Assembly (NCBI GenBank): GCA_963556195.1 | Contig: OY744537.1 | Location: 24,107,441 to 24,171,440 of the forward strand | DNA length: 64,000 nucleotides | Origin: Sepiola atlantica | Taxonomy: Eukaryota; Mollusca; Cephalopoda; Sepiida; Sepiolidae | Direction: 5' to 3' | Shown here: piece after piece, positions 10,627-23,084 of the stretch | Layout of the letters: each line of letters opens with the position of its first letter | Position numbering within the stretch: the stretch's first letter is position 1 | Made by a program: the position numbers and the translations under genes | Notes under the pieces: generated by a model | The model's database searches: none | Seen by the model: only the letters and a program-made list of their open reading frames with translations | Told to the model about the DNA's origin: nothing

Positions 10627-11118
10627 TGTAGCAGTTATATAATTAAGGCCTATTTTCTTTTGCACTTACATGTAATCACTCGCATAGCGATTGGTATGTA
10701 GTTCAGTAAAATAGCGCAGTACATGTTTAGACTGTGATATGTTGGGCGATTAGAACACTTTGCGCATGTGCGCCGTTTCCCATTTCTGCCCAAGGTTGTT
10801 TTGCGCCTTTTATAAGCAGTTCCTCCAGAGACGCCATATATCTCTTTTCGTCTCTCGCAGTTCATTTTTTATTTTACATGCCTGCCGGCCGAACTAACCT
10901 GTCGTATATTCTTGTGTGCCTAACTCTTTCAGGACCCTACGATGAAACTGCTGAATAAAGTTGATATAAATTGTAGAGAAGGTGTTTGCCCTTTTAACCG
11001 AAAACTTGGTGACCCTTTTTCTTCCTTTCAAACAAGGCCAATCAGATGAATACAAACGCAGCACCTCTACTACAAAATGGCTACCTATGACAAGCATCAT
11101 TCACCCCCAAACCAAACA
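10627..11118 (+). repeat. Gypsy 3' LTR, 492 bp
   Basis: It starts TGTAGCAGTT and ends CCAAACA. Inside are a TATA-like TTTTATAAGCAG near 10810 and polyadenylation-like AATAAAG near 10955. The same LTR with its upstream internal sequence is present in reverse orientation at 36617-37832. The 3' boundary is set by the CATC duplication and the LINE resuming at 11119. Confidence 0.78.
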
Positions 11119-11280
11119 CATCTTTTAAAATCTTCATGCTTCTATAAGTTCGCGAAGACTACACCTGATCTCTCCTTTCCATACACATGCATACATGTAC
11201 ATGAACTCTTGATGAGTTTTAGTGCACCTGAGCACTCTACACAATAATTTCATCATCGTCATCATTATTATTTAACAAAT
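11119..11280 (+). pseudogene. LINE 3' end, right part of a split copy
   Basis: It begins CATCTTTTAAAATCTTC, continues with the LINE terminus TACATGTACATGAACTC and AGTGCACCTGAGCACTC, and ends in a short ATC/ATT tail. It completes the piece ending at 6850. Confidence 0.75.
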
Positions 11281-11328
11281 ACTTTTTCAGATTAAAATTT
11301 GTAAATTTATTTTACAGTTTTTTAAAGT

Positions 11329-14300
11329 AAAAAAAAAATCAAAACAGTTGAGTATTTAAAAAAAAAATCAAAACAGGTGAGTATTTTAAAAAAAAATCAA
11401 AACAGCTGAGTATTTAAAAAAAAATCAAAACAGTTGAGTATTAAAAAAAAATCAAAACAGTTGAGTATTTAAAAAAAAAATCAAAACAGTTGAGTATTTT
11501 AAAAAAAAATCAAAACAGTTGAGTATTTTAAAAAAAAGCAAAACAGTTGAGTATTTAAAAAAAAAAACAGTTGAGTATTAAAAAAAAAAATCAAAACAGG
11601 TGAGTATTTAAAAAAAAAAGCAAAACAGTTGAGTATTTAAAAAAAAATCAAAACAGTTGAGTATTTTTAAAAAAATCAAAACAGTTGAGTATTTTAAAAA
11701 AATCAGAACAGTTGAGTATTTAAAAAAAAAATCAAAACAGTTGAGTATTAAAAAAAAATCAAAGCAGGTGAGTATTCAAAAAAAAATCAAAACAGTTGAG
11801 TATTTTAAAAAAAATCAAAACAGTTGAGTATTTTTTAAAAAAAAGCAAAACAGTTGAGTATTTAAAAAAAATCAAAACAGTTGAGTATTTTAAAAAAAAA
11901 GCAAAACAGTTGAGTATTAAAAAAAATCAAAACAGTTGAGTATTTAAAAAAAATCAAAACAGTTGAGTATTTTAAAAAAAATCAAAACAGTTGAGTATTT
12001 AAAAAAAAATCAAAACAGGTGAGTATTTAAAAAAAAATCAAAACAGTTGAGTATTTAAAAAAAAATCAAAACAGTTGAGTATTTAAAAAAAATCAAAACA
12101 GTTGAGTATTTAAAAAAAAATCAAAACAGTTGAGTATTTAAAAAAAATCAAAACAGTTGAGTATTTAAAAAAAATCAAAACAGTTGAGTATTTAAAAAAA
12201 AAATCAAAACAGGTGAGTATTTAAAAAAAATCAAGACAGTTGAGTATTTTAAAAAAAAAAGCTAAACAGTTGAGTATTTAAACAAAAGCAAAACAGTTGA
12301 GTATTTTAAAAAAAAATCAAAACAGTTGAGTATTTTAAAAAATGAAAACAGTTGAGTATTTTAAAAAAATCAAAACAGTTGAGTATTTTAAAAAAATCAA
12401 AACAGTTGAGTATTTTTTAAAAAAATCAAAACAGTTGAGTATTTAAAAAAAAAAAGCAAAACAGTTGAGTATTTTAAAAAAAAATCAAAACAGTTGAGTA
12501 TTTAAAAAAAAATCAAAACAGTTGAGTATGTAAAAAAAAAATCAAAACAGGTGAGTATTTAAAAAAAATCAAAACAGTTGAGTATTTTTAAAAAAAAGCG
12601 AAACAGTTGAGTATAAAAAAATCAAAACAGTTGAGTATTTAAAAAAAAATCAAAACAGTTGAGTATTTAAAAAAAAATCAAAACAGTTGAGTATTTTAAA
12701 AAAAATCAAAACAGTTGAGTATTTAAAAAAAAAAGCAAAACAGTTGAGTATTTAAAAAAAAAATCAAAACAGTTGCGTATTTAAAAAAAAAATCAAAACA
12801 GTTGGGTATTTAAAAAAAAAAATCAAAACAGTTCAATATTTAAAAAAAAAATCAAAACAGGTGAGTATTCAAAAAAAAAGCAAAACAGTTGAGTATTTTA
12901 AAAAAAATCAAAACAGTTGAGTATTTAAAAAAAAAAATCAAAACAGTTGAGTATTTAAAAAAAATCAAAACAGTTGAGTATTTAAAAAAAAAGCAAAACA
13001 GTTGAGTATTTAAAAAAAATCAAAACAGTTGAGTATTTAAAAAAATCAAAACAGGTGAGTATTTAAAAAAAAATCAAAACAGTTGAGTATTTAAAAAAAA
13101 TCAAAACAGGTGAGTATTTAAAAAAAAATCAAAACAGTTGAGTATTTAAAAAAAAATCAAAACAGTTGAGTATTTAAAAAAAATCAAAACAGTTGAGTAT
13201 TTAAAAAAAATCAAAACAGTTGAGTATTTAAAAAAATCAAAACAGTTGAGTATTTTAAAAAAAATCAAAACAGTTGAGTATTTAAAAAAAAAAATCAAAA
13301 CAGGTGAGTATTTAAAAAAAAATCAAAACAGTTGAGTATTTTAAAAAAAAAGCAAAACAGTTGAGTATTTAAAAAAAAGCAAAACAGTTGAGTATTTAAA
13401 AAAAAAATCAAAACAGTTGAGTATTTTAAAAAAATGAAAACAGTTGAGTATTTTTAAAAAAATCAAAACAGTTGAGTATTTTAAAAAAATCAAAACAGTT
13501 GAGTATTTTTTTAAAAAATCAAAACAGTTGAGTATTTAAAAAAAAAATCAAAACAGTTGAGTATTTAAAAAAAATCAAAACAGTTGAGTATTTTAAAAAA
13601 AAGCAAAACAGTTGAGTATTAAAAAAAAATCAAAACAGTTGAGTATTTAAAAAAAAATCAAAACAGTTGAGTATTTAAAAAAAAATCAAAACAGTTGAGT
13701 ATTTAAAAAAAAATCAAAACAGGTGAGTATTAAAAAAAAATCAAAACAGTTGAGTATTTAAAAAAAAATCAAAACAGTTGAGTATTTAAAAAAAAAATCA
13801 AAACAGTTGAGTATTTAAAAAAAAAATCAAAACAGTTGAGTATTTAAAAAAATCAAAACAGTTGAGTATTTTAAAAAAATCAAAACAGTTGAGTATTTAA
13901 AAAAAAAATCAAAACAGGTGAGTATTTAAAAAAAATCAAAACAGTTGAGTATTTAAAAAAAAAAGCAAAACAGTTGAGTATTTAAAAAAAAATCAAAACA
14001 GTTGCGTATTTAAAAAAAAAATCAAAACAGTTGAGTATTTAAAAAAAAAAATCAAAACAGTTCAATATTTAAAAAAAAAATCAAAACAGGTGAGTATTCA
14101 AAAAAAATCAAAACAGTTGAGTATTTAAAAAAAAATCAAAACAGTTGAGTATTTAAAAAAAAAAAGCAAAACAGTTGAGTATTTAAAAAAAAATCAAAAC
14201 AGTTGAGTATTTAAAAAAAAAGCAAAACAGTTGAGTATTAAAAAAAAATCAAAACAGTTGAGTATTTAAAAAAATCAAAACAGTTGAGTATTTAAAAAAA

Positions 14301-17300
14301 AATCAAAACAGTTGAGTATTTAAAAAAAAATCAAAACAGGTGAGTATTTAAAAAAAAATCAAAACAGTTGAGTATTTAAAAAAAAATCAAAACAGTTGAG
14401 TATTTAAAAAAAATCAAAACAGTTGAGTATTTAAAAAAATCAAAACAGTTGAGTATTTTAAAAAAAATCAAAACAGTTGAGTATTTAAAAAAAAAATCAA
14501 AACAGGTGAGTATTTAAAAAAAATCAAAACAGTTGAGTATTTAAAAAAAAAGCAAAACAGTTGAGTATTTTAAAAAAAAGCAAAACAGTTGAGTATTTTA
14601 AAAAAAAATCAAAACAGTTGAGTATTTTAAAAAAAATGAAAACAGTTGAGTATTTTTAAAAAAATCAAAACAGTTGAGTATTTTAAAAAAATCAAAACAG
14701 TTGAGTATTTTTTTAAAAAATCAAAACAGTTGAGTATTTAAAAAAAAATCAAAACAGTTGAGTATTTAAAAAAAATCAAAACAGTTGAGTATTTAAAAAA
14801 AAAGCAAAACAGTTGAGTATTAAAAAAAAATCAAAACAGTTGAGTATTTAAAAAAAAATCAAAACAGTTGAGTATTTAAAAAAAAATCAAAACAGTTGAG
14901 TATTTAAAAAAAAATCAAAACAGGTGAGTATTAAAAAAAAATCAAAACAGTTGAGTATTTAAAAAAAAATCAAAACAGTTGAGTATTTAAAAAAAAATCA
15001 AAACAGTTGAGTATTTAAAAAAAAAATCAAAACAGTTGAGGATTTAAAAAAATCAAAACAGTTGAGTATTTTAAAAAAATCAAAACAGTTGAGTATTTAA
15101 AAAAAAAATCAAAACAGTTGAGTATTTAAAAAAAATCAAAACAGTTGAGTATTTAAAAAAAAAGCAAAACAGTTGAGTATTTAAAAAAAAGCAAAACAGT
15201 TGAGTATTTTAAAAAAAATCAAAACAGTTGAGTATTTTAAAAAAAATGAAAACAGTTGAGTATTTTTAAAAAAATCAAAACAGTTGAGTATTTTAAAAAA
15301 ATCAAAACAGTTGAGTATTTTTTTAAAAAATCAAAACAGTTGAGTATTTTAAAAAAAAAAGCAAAACAGTTGAGTATTTAAAAAAAAAATCAAAACAGTT
15401 GAGTATTTAAAAAAAAATCAAAACAGTTGAGTATTTAAAAAAAAATCAAAACAGTTGAGTATTTAAAAAAAATCAAAACAGTTGAGTATTTTAAAAAAAA
15501 AGCAAAACAGTTGAGTATTTTAAAAAAAATCAAAACAGTTGCGTATTTAAAAAAAAAATCAAAACAGTTGAGTATTTAAAAAAAAAAATCAAAACAGTTG
15601 TGTATTTAAAAAAAAATCAAAACAGTTGAGTATTTAAAAAAAAAATCAAGACAGTTGAGTATTGTTTAAAAAAATCAAAACAGGTGAGTATTTAAAAAAA
15701 ATCAAAACAGTTGAGTATTTAAAAAAAAATCAAAACAGTTGAGTATTTTCAAAAAAAATCAAAACAGTTGAGTATTTAAAAAAAAAATCAAAACAGTTCA
15801 ATATTTAAAAAAAAAATCAAAACAGGTGAGTATTCAAAAAAAAATCAAAACAGTTGAGTATTTAAAAAAAAATCAAAACAGTTGAGTATTTAAAAAAAAA
15901 AATCAAAACAGTTGAGTATTTAAAAAAAAAATCAAAACAGTTGAGTATTTAAAAAAAAAGCAAAACAGTTGAGTATTAAAAAAAAATCAAAACAGTTGAG
16001 TATTTAAAAAAAAAAATCAAAACAGTTGAGTATTTTAAAAAAAAAATCAAAACAGTTGAGTATTTAAAAAAAAATCAAAACAGGTGAGTATTTTAAAAAA
16101 AATCAAAACAGTTGAGTATTTAAAAAAAAATCAAAACAGGTGAGTATTTTTAAAAAAATCAAAACAGTTGAGTATTTAAAAAAAAATCAAAACAGGGGAG
16201 TATTTTAAAAAAAGCAAAACAGTTGAGTATTTAAAAAAAAAAGCAAAACAGTTGAGTATTTAAAAAAAAGCAAAACAGTTGAGTATTTTTAAAAAAAATC
16301 AAAACAGTTGAGTATTTTAAAAAAATAAAAACAGTTGAGTATTTTTAAAAAAATCAAAACAGTTGAGTATTTTAAAAAAATCAAAACAGTTGAGTATTTT
16401 TTTAAAAAATCAAAACAGTTGAGTATTAAAAAAAAAAGCAAAACAGTTGAGTATTTTAAAAAAATCAAAACAGTTGAGTATTTAAAAAAAAATCAAAACA
16501 GTTGAGTATTTAAAAAAAAAATCAAAACAGGTGAGTATTTAAAAAAAATCAAAACAGTTGAGTATTTTTAAAAAAAAGCAAAACAATTGAGTATTTAAAA
16601 AAAAATCAAAACAGTTGCGTATTTAAAAAAAAAATCAAAACAGTTGAGTATTTAAAAAAAAAAATCAAAACAGTTGTGTATTTAAAAAAAAATCAAAACA
16701 GTTGAGTATTTAAAAAAAAATCAAGACAGTTGAGTATTTTTTAAAAAAATCAAAACAGGTGAGTATTTAAAAAAAAATCAAAACAGTTGAGTATGTAAAA
16801 AAAAAAAGCAAAACAGTTGAGTATAAAAAAAATCAAAACAGTTGAGTATTTAAAAAAAAATCAAAACAGTTGAGTATTTAAAAAAAAAATCAAAACAGTT
16901 GAGTATTTAAAAAAATCAAAACAGTTGAGTATTTAAAAAAAAAAGCAAAACAGGTGAGTATTTAAAAAAAAATCAAAACAGTTGAGTATTTAAAAAAAAA
17001 AGCAAAACAGTTGAGTATTTAAAAAAAAAATCAAAACAGTTGCGTATTTAAAAAAAAATCAAAACAGTTGAGTATTTAAAAAAAAAAATCAAAACAGTTC
17101 AATATTTAAAAAAAAAATCAAAACAGCTGAGTATTTAAAAAAAAAATCAAAACAGTTGAGTATTTTTTAAAAAAAAGCAAAACAGTTGCGTATTTAAAAA
17201 AAAATCAAAACAGTTGAGTATTTAAAAAAAAAATCAAAACAGTTGAGTATTTTTAAAAAAAGCAAAACAGTTGAGTATTTAAAAAAAACAAAACAGTTGA

Positions 17301-20300
17301 GTATTAAAAAAAAATCAAAACAGTTGAGTATTTAAAAAAAAAATCAAAACAGTTGAGTATTTAAAAAAAAATCAAAACAGTTGAGTATTTTAAAAAAAAT
17401 CAAAACAGTTGAGTATTTAAAAAAAAATCAAAACAGGTGAGTATTTAAAAAAAATCAAAACAGTTGAGTATTTAAAAAAAAAAGCAAAACAGTTGAGTAT
17501 TTAAAAAAAAGCAAAACAGTTGAGTATTTTAAAAAAAAATCAAAACAGTTGAGTATTTTTAAAAAATGAAAACCGTTGAGTATTTTTAAAAAAATCAAAA
17601 CAGTTGAGTATTTTAAAAAAATCAAAACAGTTGAGTATTTTTTTAAAAAATCAAAACAGTTGAGTATTTAAAAAAAAAGCAAAACAGTTGAGTATTTTAA
17701 AAAAAAATCAAAACAGTTGAGTATTTAAAAAAAAATCAAAACAGTTGAGTATTTAAAAAAAAAATCAAAACAGGTGAGTATTTAAAAAAAATCAAAACAG
17801 TTGAGTATTTTTAAAAAAAAGCAAAACAGTTGAGTATTTTAAAAAAAATCAAAACAGTTGCGTATTTAAAAAAAAAATCAAAACAGTTGAGTATTTAAAA
17901 AAAAAAATCAAAACAGTTGTGTATTTAAAAAAAAATCAAAACAGTTGAGTATTTAAAAAAAAAATCAAGACAGTTGAGTATTTTTTAAAAAAATCAAAAC
18001 AGGTGAGTATTTAAAAAAAAATCAAAACAGTTGAGTATGTAAAAAAAAAAAGCAAAACAGTTGAGTATAAAAAAAATCAAAACAGTTGAGTATTTAAAAA
18101 AAAATCAAAACAGTTGAGTATTTAAAAAAAAAATCAAAACAGTTGAGTATTTAAAAAAATCAAACCAGTTGAGTATTAAAAAAAAAAATCAAAACAGGTG
18201 AGTATTTAAAAAAATCAAAACAGTTGAGTATTTAAAAAAAAAAGCAAAACAGTTGAGTATTTAAAAAAAAATCAAAACAGTTGCGTATTTAAAAAAAAAA
18301 TCAAAACAGTTGAGTATTTAAAAAAAAAAATCAAAACAGTTCAATATTTAAAAAAAAAATCAAAACAGCTGAGTATTTAAAAAAAAAATCAAAACAGTTG
18401 AGTATTTTTTAAAAAAAAGCAAAACAGTTGCGTATTTAAAAAAAAATCAAAACAGTTGAGTATTTAAAAAAAAAATCAAAACAGTTGAGTATTTTAAAAA
18501 AAAGCAAAACAGTTGAGTATTTAAAAAAAACAAAACAGTTGAGTATTAAAAAAAAAATCAAAACAGGTGAGTATTTAAAAAAAAAAATCAAAACAGTTGA
18601 GTATTTTAAAAAAAATCAAAACAGTGAGTATTTAAAAAAAAATCAGAACAGTTGAGTATGTAAAAAAAAAATCAAAAACGTTGAGTATTTAAAAAAAAAT
18701 CAAAACAGTTGAGTATTTTAAAAAAATCAAAACAGTTGAGTATTTTAAAAAAATCAAAACAGTTGAGTATTTAAAAAAAATATCAAAACAGGTGAGTATT
18801 TAAAAAAAATCAAAACAGTTGAGTATTTTTTAAAAAAAGCAAAACAGTTGAGTATTTAAAAAAAATCAAAACAGTTGAGTATTTAAAAAAAATCAAAACA
18901 GTTGAGTATTTTAAAAAAAATCAAAACAGTTGAGTATTTAAAAAAAAATAAAAACAGTTGAGTATTTAAAAAAAAATCAAAACAGGTGAGTATTTTTTTA
19001 AAAAATCAAAACAGTTGAGTATTTTAAAAAAAATCAAAACAGTTGAGTATTTAAAAAAAAAATCAAAACAGTTGAGTATTTAAAAAAAAATCAAAACAGT
19101 TGAGTATTAAAAAAAAAAGCAAAACAGTTGAGTATTAAAAAAAAAAGCAAAACAGTTGAGTATTTAAAAAAAAATCAAAACAGTTGAGTATTTAAAAAAA
19201 AATCAAAACAGTTGAGTATTTAAAAAAAAATCAAAACAGGTGAGTATTAAAAAAAAAATCAAAACAGTTGAGTATTTTTAAAAAAATCAAAACAGTTGAG
19301 TATTTAAAAAAAAATCAAAACAGTTGAGTATTTAAAAAAAAAAATCAAAACAGTTGAGTATTTAAAAAAATCAAAACAGTTGAGTATTTAAAAAAAAATC
19401 AAAACAGTTGAGTATTTAAAAAAAAAATCAAAACAGGTGAGTATTTAAAAAAAATCAAAACAGTTGAGTATTTAAAAAAAAAAAGCAAAACAGTTGAGTA
19501 TTTAAAAAAAAGCAAAACAGTTGAGTATTTAAAAAAAAAAATCAAAACAGTTGAGTATTTTAAAAAAATGAAAACAGTTGAGTATTTTAAAAAAATCAAA
19601 ACAGTTGAGTAGTTTAAAAAAATCAAAACAGTTGAGTATTTTTTTAAAAAATCAAAACAGTTGAGTATTTAAAAAAAAAAGCAAAACAGTTGAGTATTAA
19701 AAAAAAAAATCAAAACAGTTGAGTATTTAAAAAAAATCAAAACAGTTGAGTATTTAAAAAAAAATCAAAACAGGTGAGTATTTAAAAAAAATCAAAACAG
19801 TTGCGTATTTTAAAAAAAAAGCAAAACAGTTGAGTATTTAAAAAAAATCAAAACAGTTGCGTATTTAAAAAAAAATCAAAACAGTTGAGTATTTAAAAAA
19901 AAAATCAAAACAGTTGTGTATTTAAAAAAAAATCAAAACAGTTGAGTATTTAAAAAAAAAATCAAGACAGTTGAGTATTTTTGAAAAAAATCAAAACAGG
20001 TGAGTATTTAAAAAAAAATCAAAACAGTTGAGTATTTAAAAAAAAAGCAAAACAGTTGAGTATAAAAAAATCAAAACAGTTGAGTATTAAAAAAAAAATC
20101 AAAACAGTTGAGTATTTAAAAAAAATCAAAACAGTTGAGTATTTAAAAAAAAAATCAAAACAGGTGAGTATTTAAAAAAAAATCAAAACAGTTGAGTATT
20201 TAAAAAAAAAAGCAAAACAGTTGAGTATTTAAAAAAAAAATCAAAACAGTTGCGTATTTAAAAAAAAAATCAAAACAGTTGAGTATTTAAAAAAAAAAAT

Positions 20301-21770
20301 CAAAACAGTTCAATATTTAAAAAAAAAATCAAAACAGTTGAGTATTTAAAAAAAAATCAAAACAGTTGAGTATTTTAAAAAAAAAAGCAAAACAGTTTCG
20401 TATTTAAAAAAAAATCAAAACAGTTGAGTATTTTAAAAAAAATCAAAACAGTTGAGTATTTTAAAAAAAAGCAAAACAGTTGAGTATTTTAAAAAAACAA
20501 AACAGTTGAGTATTAAAAAAAAATCAAAACAGGTGAGTATTTAAAAAAAAAAAGCAAAACAGTTGAGTATTTAAAAAAAAATCAAAACAGTTGAGTATTT
20601 TAAAAAAAATCAAAACAGGTGAGTATTTAAAAAAAAAATCAGAACAGTTGAGTATGTAAAAAAAAATCAAAACAGTTGAGTATTTAAAAAAAATCAAAAC
20701 AGATGAGTATTCAAAAAAAAAATCAAAACAGTTGAGTATTTAAAAAAAAATCAAAACAGTTGAGTATTTTAAAAAAAAATCAAAACAGTTGAGTATTTAA
20801 AAAAAAGCAAAACAGTTGAGTATTTAAAAAAAAATCAAAACAGTTGAGTATTTAAAAAAAATCAAAACAGTTGAGTATTTTTTAAAAAATCAAAACAGTT
20901 GAGTATTAAAAAAAAAAATCAAAACAGTTGAGTATTTTAAAAAAAAATCAAAACAGTTGAGTATTTAAAAAAAAATCAAAACAGTTGAGTATTTTAAAAA
21001 AATCAAAACAGGTGAGTATTTAAAAAAAATCAAAACAGTTGAGTATTTAAAAAAAATCAAAACAGTTGAGTATTTAAAAAAAAATCAAAACATTTGAGTA
21101 TTTAAAAAAAAATCAAAACAGTTGAGTATTTTTAAAAAAAATCAAAACAGTTGAGTATTTAAAAAAAAATCAAAACAGTTGAGTATTTTTTTAAAAAATC
21201 AAAACAGTTGAGTATTTAAAAAAAAATCAAAACAGTTGAGTATTTAAAAAAAAAATCAAAACAGGTGAGTATTTAAAAAAAAATCAAAACAGTTGAGTAT
21301 TTAAAAAAAAAGCAAAACAGTTGAGTATTTTTAAAAAAAATCAAAACAGTTGCGTATTTAAAAAAAAAATCAAAACAGTTGAGTATTTAAAAAAAAAATC
21401 AAAACAGTTGAGTATTTTAAAAAAAATCAAAACAGTTGAGTATTTTTAAAAAAATCAAAACAGTTGAGTATTTTAAAAAAAAATCAAAACAGTTGAGTAT
21501 TTAAAAAAAAATCAAAACAGTTGAGTATTTTAAAAAAAAATCAAAACAGTTGAGTATTTAAAAAAAATCAAAACAGTTGAGTATTTTAAAAAAAATCAAA
21601 ACAGTTGAGTATTTAAAAAAAAAAATCAAAACAGTTGAGTATTTTAAAAAAAAATCAAAACAGTTGAGTATTTAAAAAAAAATCAAAACAGTTGAGTATT
21701 TAAAAAAAAAATCAAAACAGTTGAGTATTTAAAAAAAATATCAAAACAGTTGAGTATTTAAAAAAAAAAT
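11329..21770. repeat. 10.4-kb satellite array, monomer about 25-29 bp
   Basis: The unit is ATCAAAACAGTTGAGTATTT followed by an A run of about 6-11, repeated roughly 390 times without interruption. Most length variation is in the A and T runs. Recurrent variants include GCAAAACAG for TCAAAACAG, CAGGTGAG for CAGTTGAG (about 40 copies), TTGCGTA, TTGTGTA, TTCAATA and ATGAAAACAG. Variant monomers recur in the same order at spacings near 0.6, 1.2 and 2.0 kb, so there is higher-order structure. Long frames on the minus strand (KYSTVLIF-type repeats, 19399-19626) reflect the repeat and are not genes. No transposon is inserted anywhere in the array. Confidence 0.97.
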
Positions 21771-22057
21771 CCCTTCCCCTAATGAAATTGGTCCGTTCCT
21801 ATATCAAATAAAAATGCAATAAAGAAACACGCGCAGAAACAACTGTCTTAGTAATAACATATAAAATAAAAATAAATACAATCCAGCTACTATCAAAAAT
21901 CAATCTATCCATCTCATTAACCCTTATGTTTAGCCTCGATAAGTGATGACTCATTAGTAAAAGATAAATAAATAAAATGGTTAAACACACGGTAGTTCAA
22001 AAAGTACTTTACGCTTCGTAAACAGATTGTGTGTCAAAAATATATTAATTTTACGGT

Positions 22058-22362
22058 TGACCTTTTGGCTAAGATCAAAGTGTAGTATCTGTTCCGATGG
22101 ATACTGCAGCCCATAGACTGGTATTGTCTTGGCCTTCGGGGCTTGATTTACGCCGGTCTATGGGTCTGTCCTGTGCAGTTCTAGGAGGTCCACCCTCCCA
22201 GGCTTCGCCTCCCCTCTTTGGGGAGGAGTAAGTTTGTTGCTTGCTGCCTGAGGCGCCCCTACCGGGGAATGCCGACGGGGCTGCCCAGGCAATTTTTAAA
22301 CCCCACTTTCCCGACCCGACCTTGGGTCACATCTTACTTGTGGGAGTTAGATAAAAACTGGC
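22058..22362 (+). mobile_element. U2-snRNA-like retroposon, copy 2
   Basis: It contains CCTTTTGGCTAAGATCAA, an extra A, and GTGTAGTATCTGTTC, extending the U2 match about 8 bases further 5' than copy 1. It then follows copy 1 closely (about 85-90% by eye) through the GC-rich hairpins CCTCCCCTCTTTGGGGAGG and TACCGGGGAATGCCG to TGTGGGAGTTAGATAAAAA. It lacks the 36-base tRNA-like segment of copy 1. I could not find a clear target duplication, so the ends are approximate. It starts about 290 bases after the satellite array. Confidence 0.78.
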
Positions 22363-23084
22363 CTTGTGCCTAACTCCTGGAGAGGAGTAAATCAATACTA
22401 TCAAAAATGTTTTATTCAAAATAAAACTTTAAAAAATTATTTAACAGAACAAAAACAAAAGAAGCCATTAAATTTGTATTTTATTTATTTATTCTTTTAT
22501 CAACACTTACAAATTCAGATTACCCAACGCTTACATTGAGGAATAATCTTTAATATATTTTTTTATTAATTAAAAGAGGAAAGACCCGCCTTGTCACATA
22601 ACGGCTTAACAATGCAAGGGACGTTACTGCGTATAGCCGGTTCGTTACGATTGTAAAAAAATGTGTGAATAACAAATGAATATAAGGTTTTTCTTTAAGA
22701 AGGAAACAATAACATTAAATACAATTCGAGTATACACTCTAACTTTAGTTAAATTTTATATGTTTCATAGGATTATCTCGTAATTAAATTTGATATTGTT
22801 AAATTTTGATTATTACCCTATATCTTGAATTTCTAAGTCTCAACCTCATGACTTTTTTTTATAGTTTTTATTTTATTTTATTTTTTTATTCACCCCAACC
22901 AAAGCATATTGCCACTGAGACGCAAAGGGCTACTGTGATTGGGAGCTAGATTTAACAAAATTTATGTTCAGAAATCTTTTAAATACAGAGTAAATATAAA
23001 TCAGTGTGTTTAAAAATTTGATTCTGCAACATGAAATTCCGATTATTTTTTAATTTTTTTAATTCATTTAGACTTTTAATCAAA
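22363..23084. other. Unassigned AT-rich interval
   Basis: Unique-looking AT-rich sequence without recognisable coding or RNA features. The first 30 bases (GCCTTGTGCCTAACTCCTGG) might still belong to the U2-like element. Confidence 0.5.

Larger units (their letters stand above)
6851..11118 (+). mobile_element. Decayed Ty3/Gypsy element inserted in a LINE
   Basis: The left boundary starts TTTAGCAGTTGCATAATTAAG and the 3' LTR at 10627 starts TGTAGCAGTTATATAATTAAG. The outer ends are flanked by CATC at 6847-6850 and 11119-11122, a 4-bp target duplication. The LINE is continuous across the outside of the element. The 5' LTR copy is recognisable only to about 7055; 7056-8500 is rearranged or foreign; integrase remains lie from about 8600 to 10500. 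A U2-like retroposon sits at 9622-9954. Confidence 0.75.

Noticed and set aside
19399..19626. 75-codon minus-strand frame with KYSTVLIF repeats
   Set aside because: It is the satellite monomer read in frame, and the A-run lengths change the frame in neighbouring units.
11329..21770. CRISPR-like array of short repeats
   Set aside because: There are no unique spacers; units are contiguous satellite monomers and the context is a eukaryotic genome.
11329..21770. Minus-strand TACTCAAC in each monomer as a branch-point-like signal
   Set aside because: No AG acceptor follows the T-rich tract at a suitable distance, so a 3' splice site is not supported.
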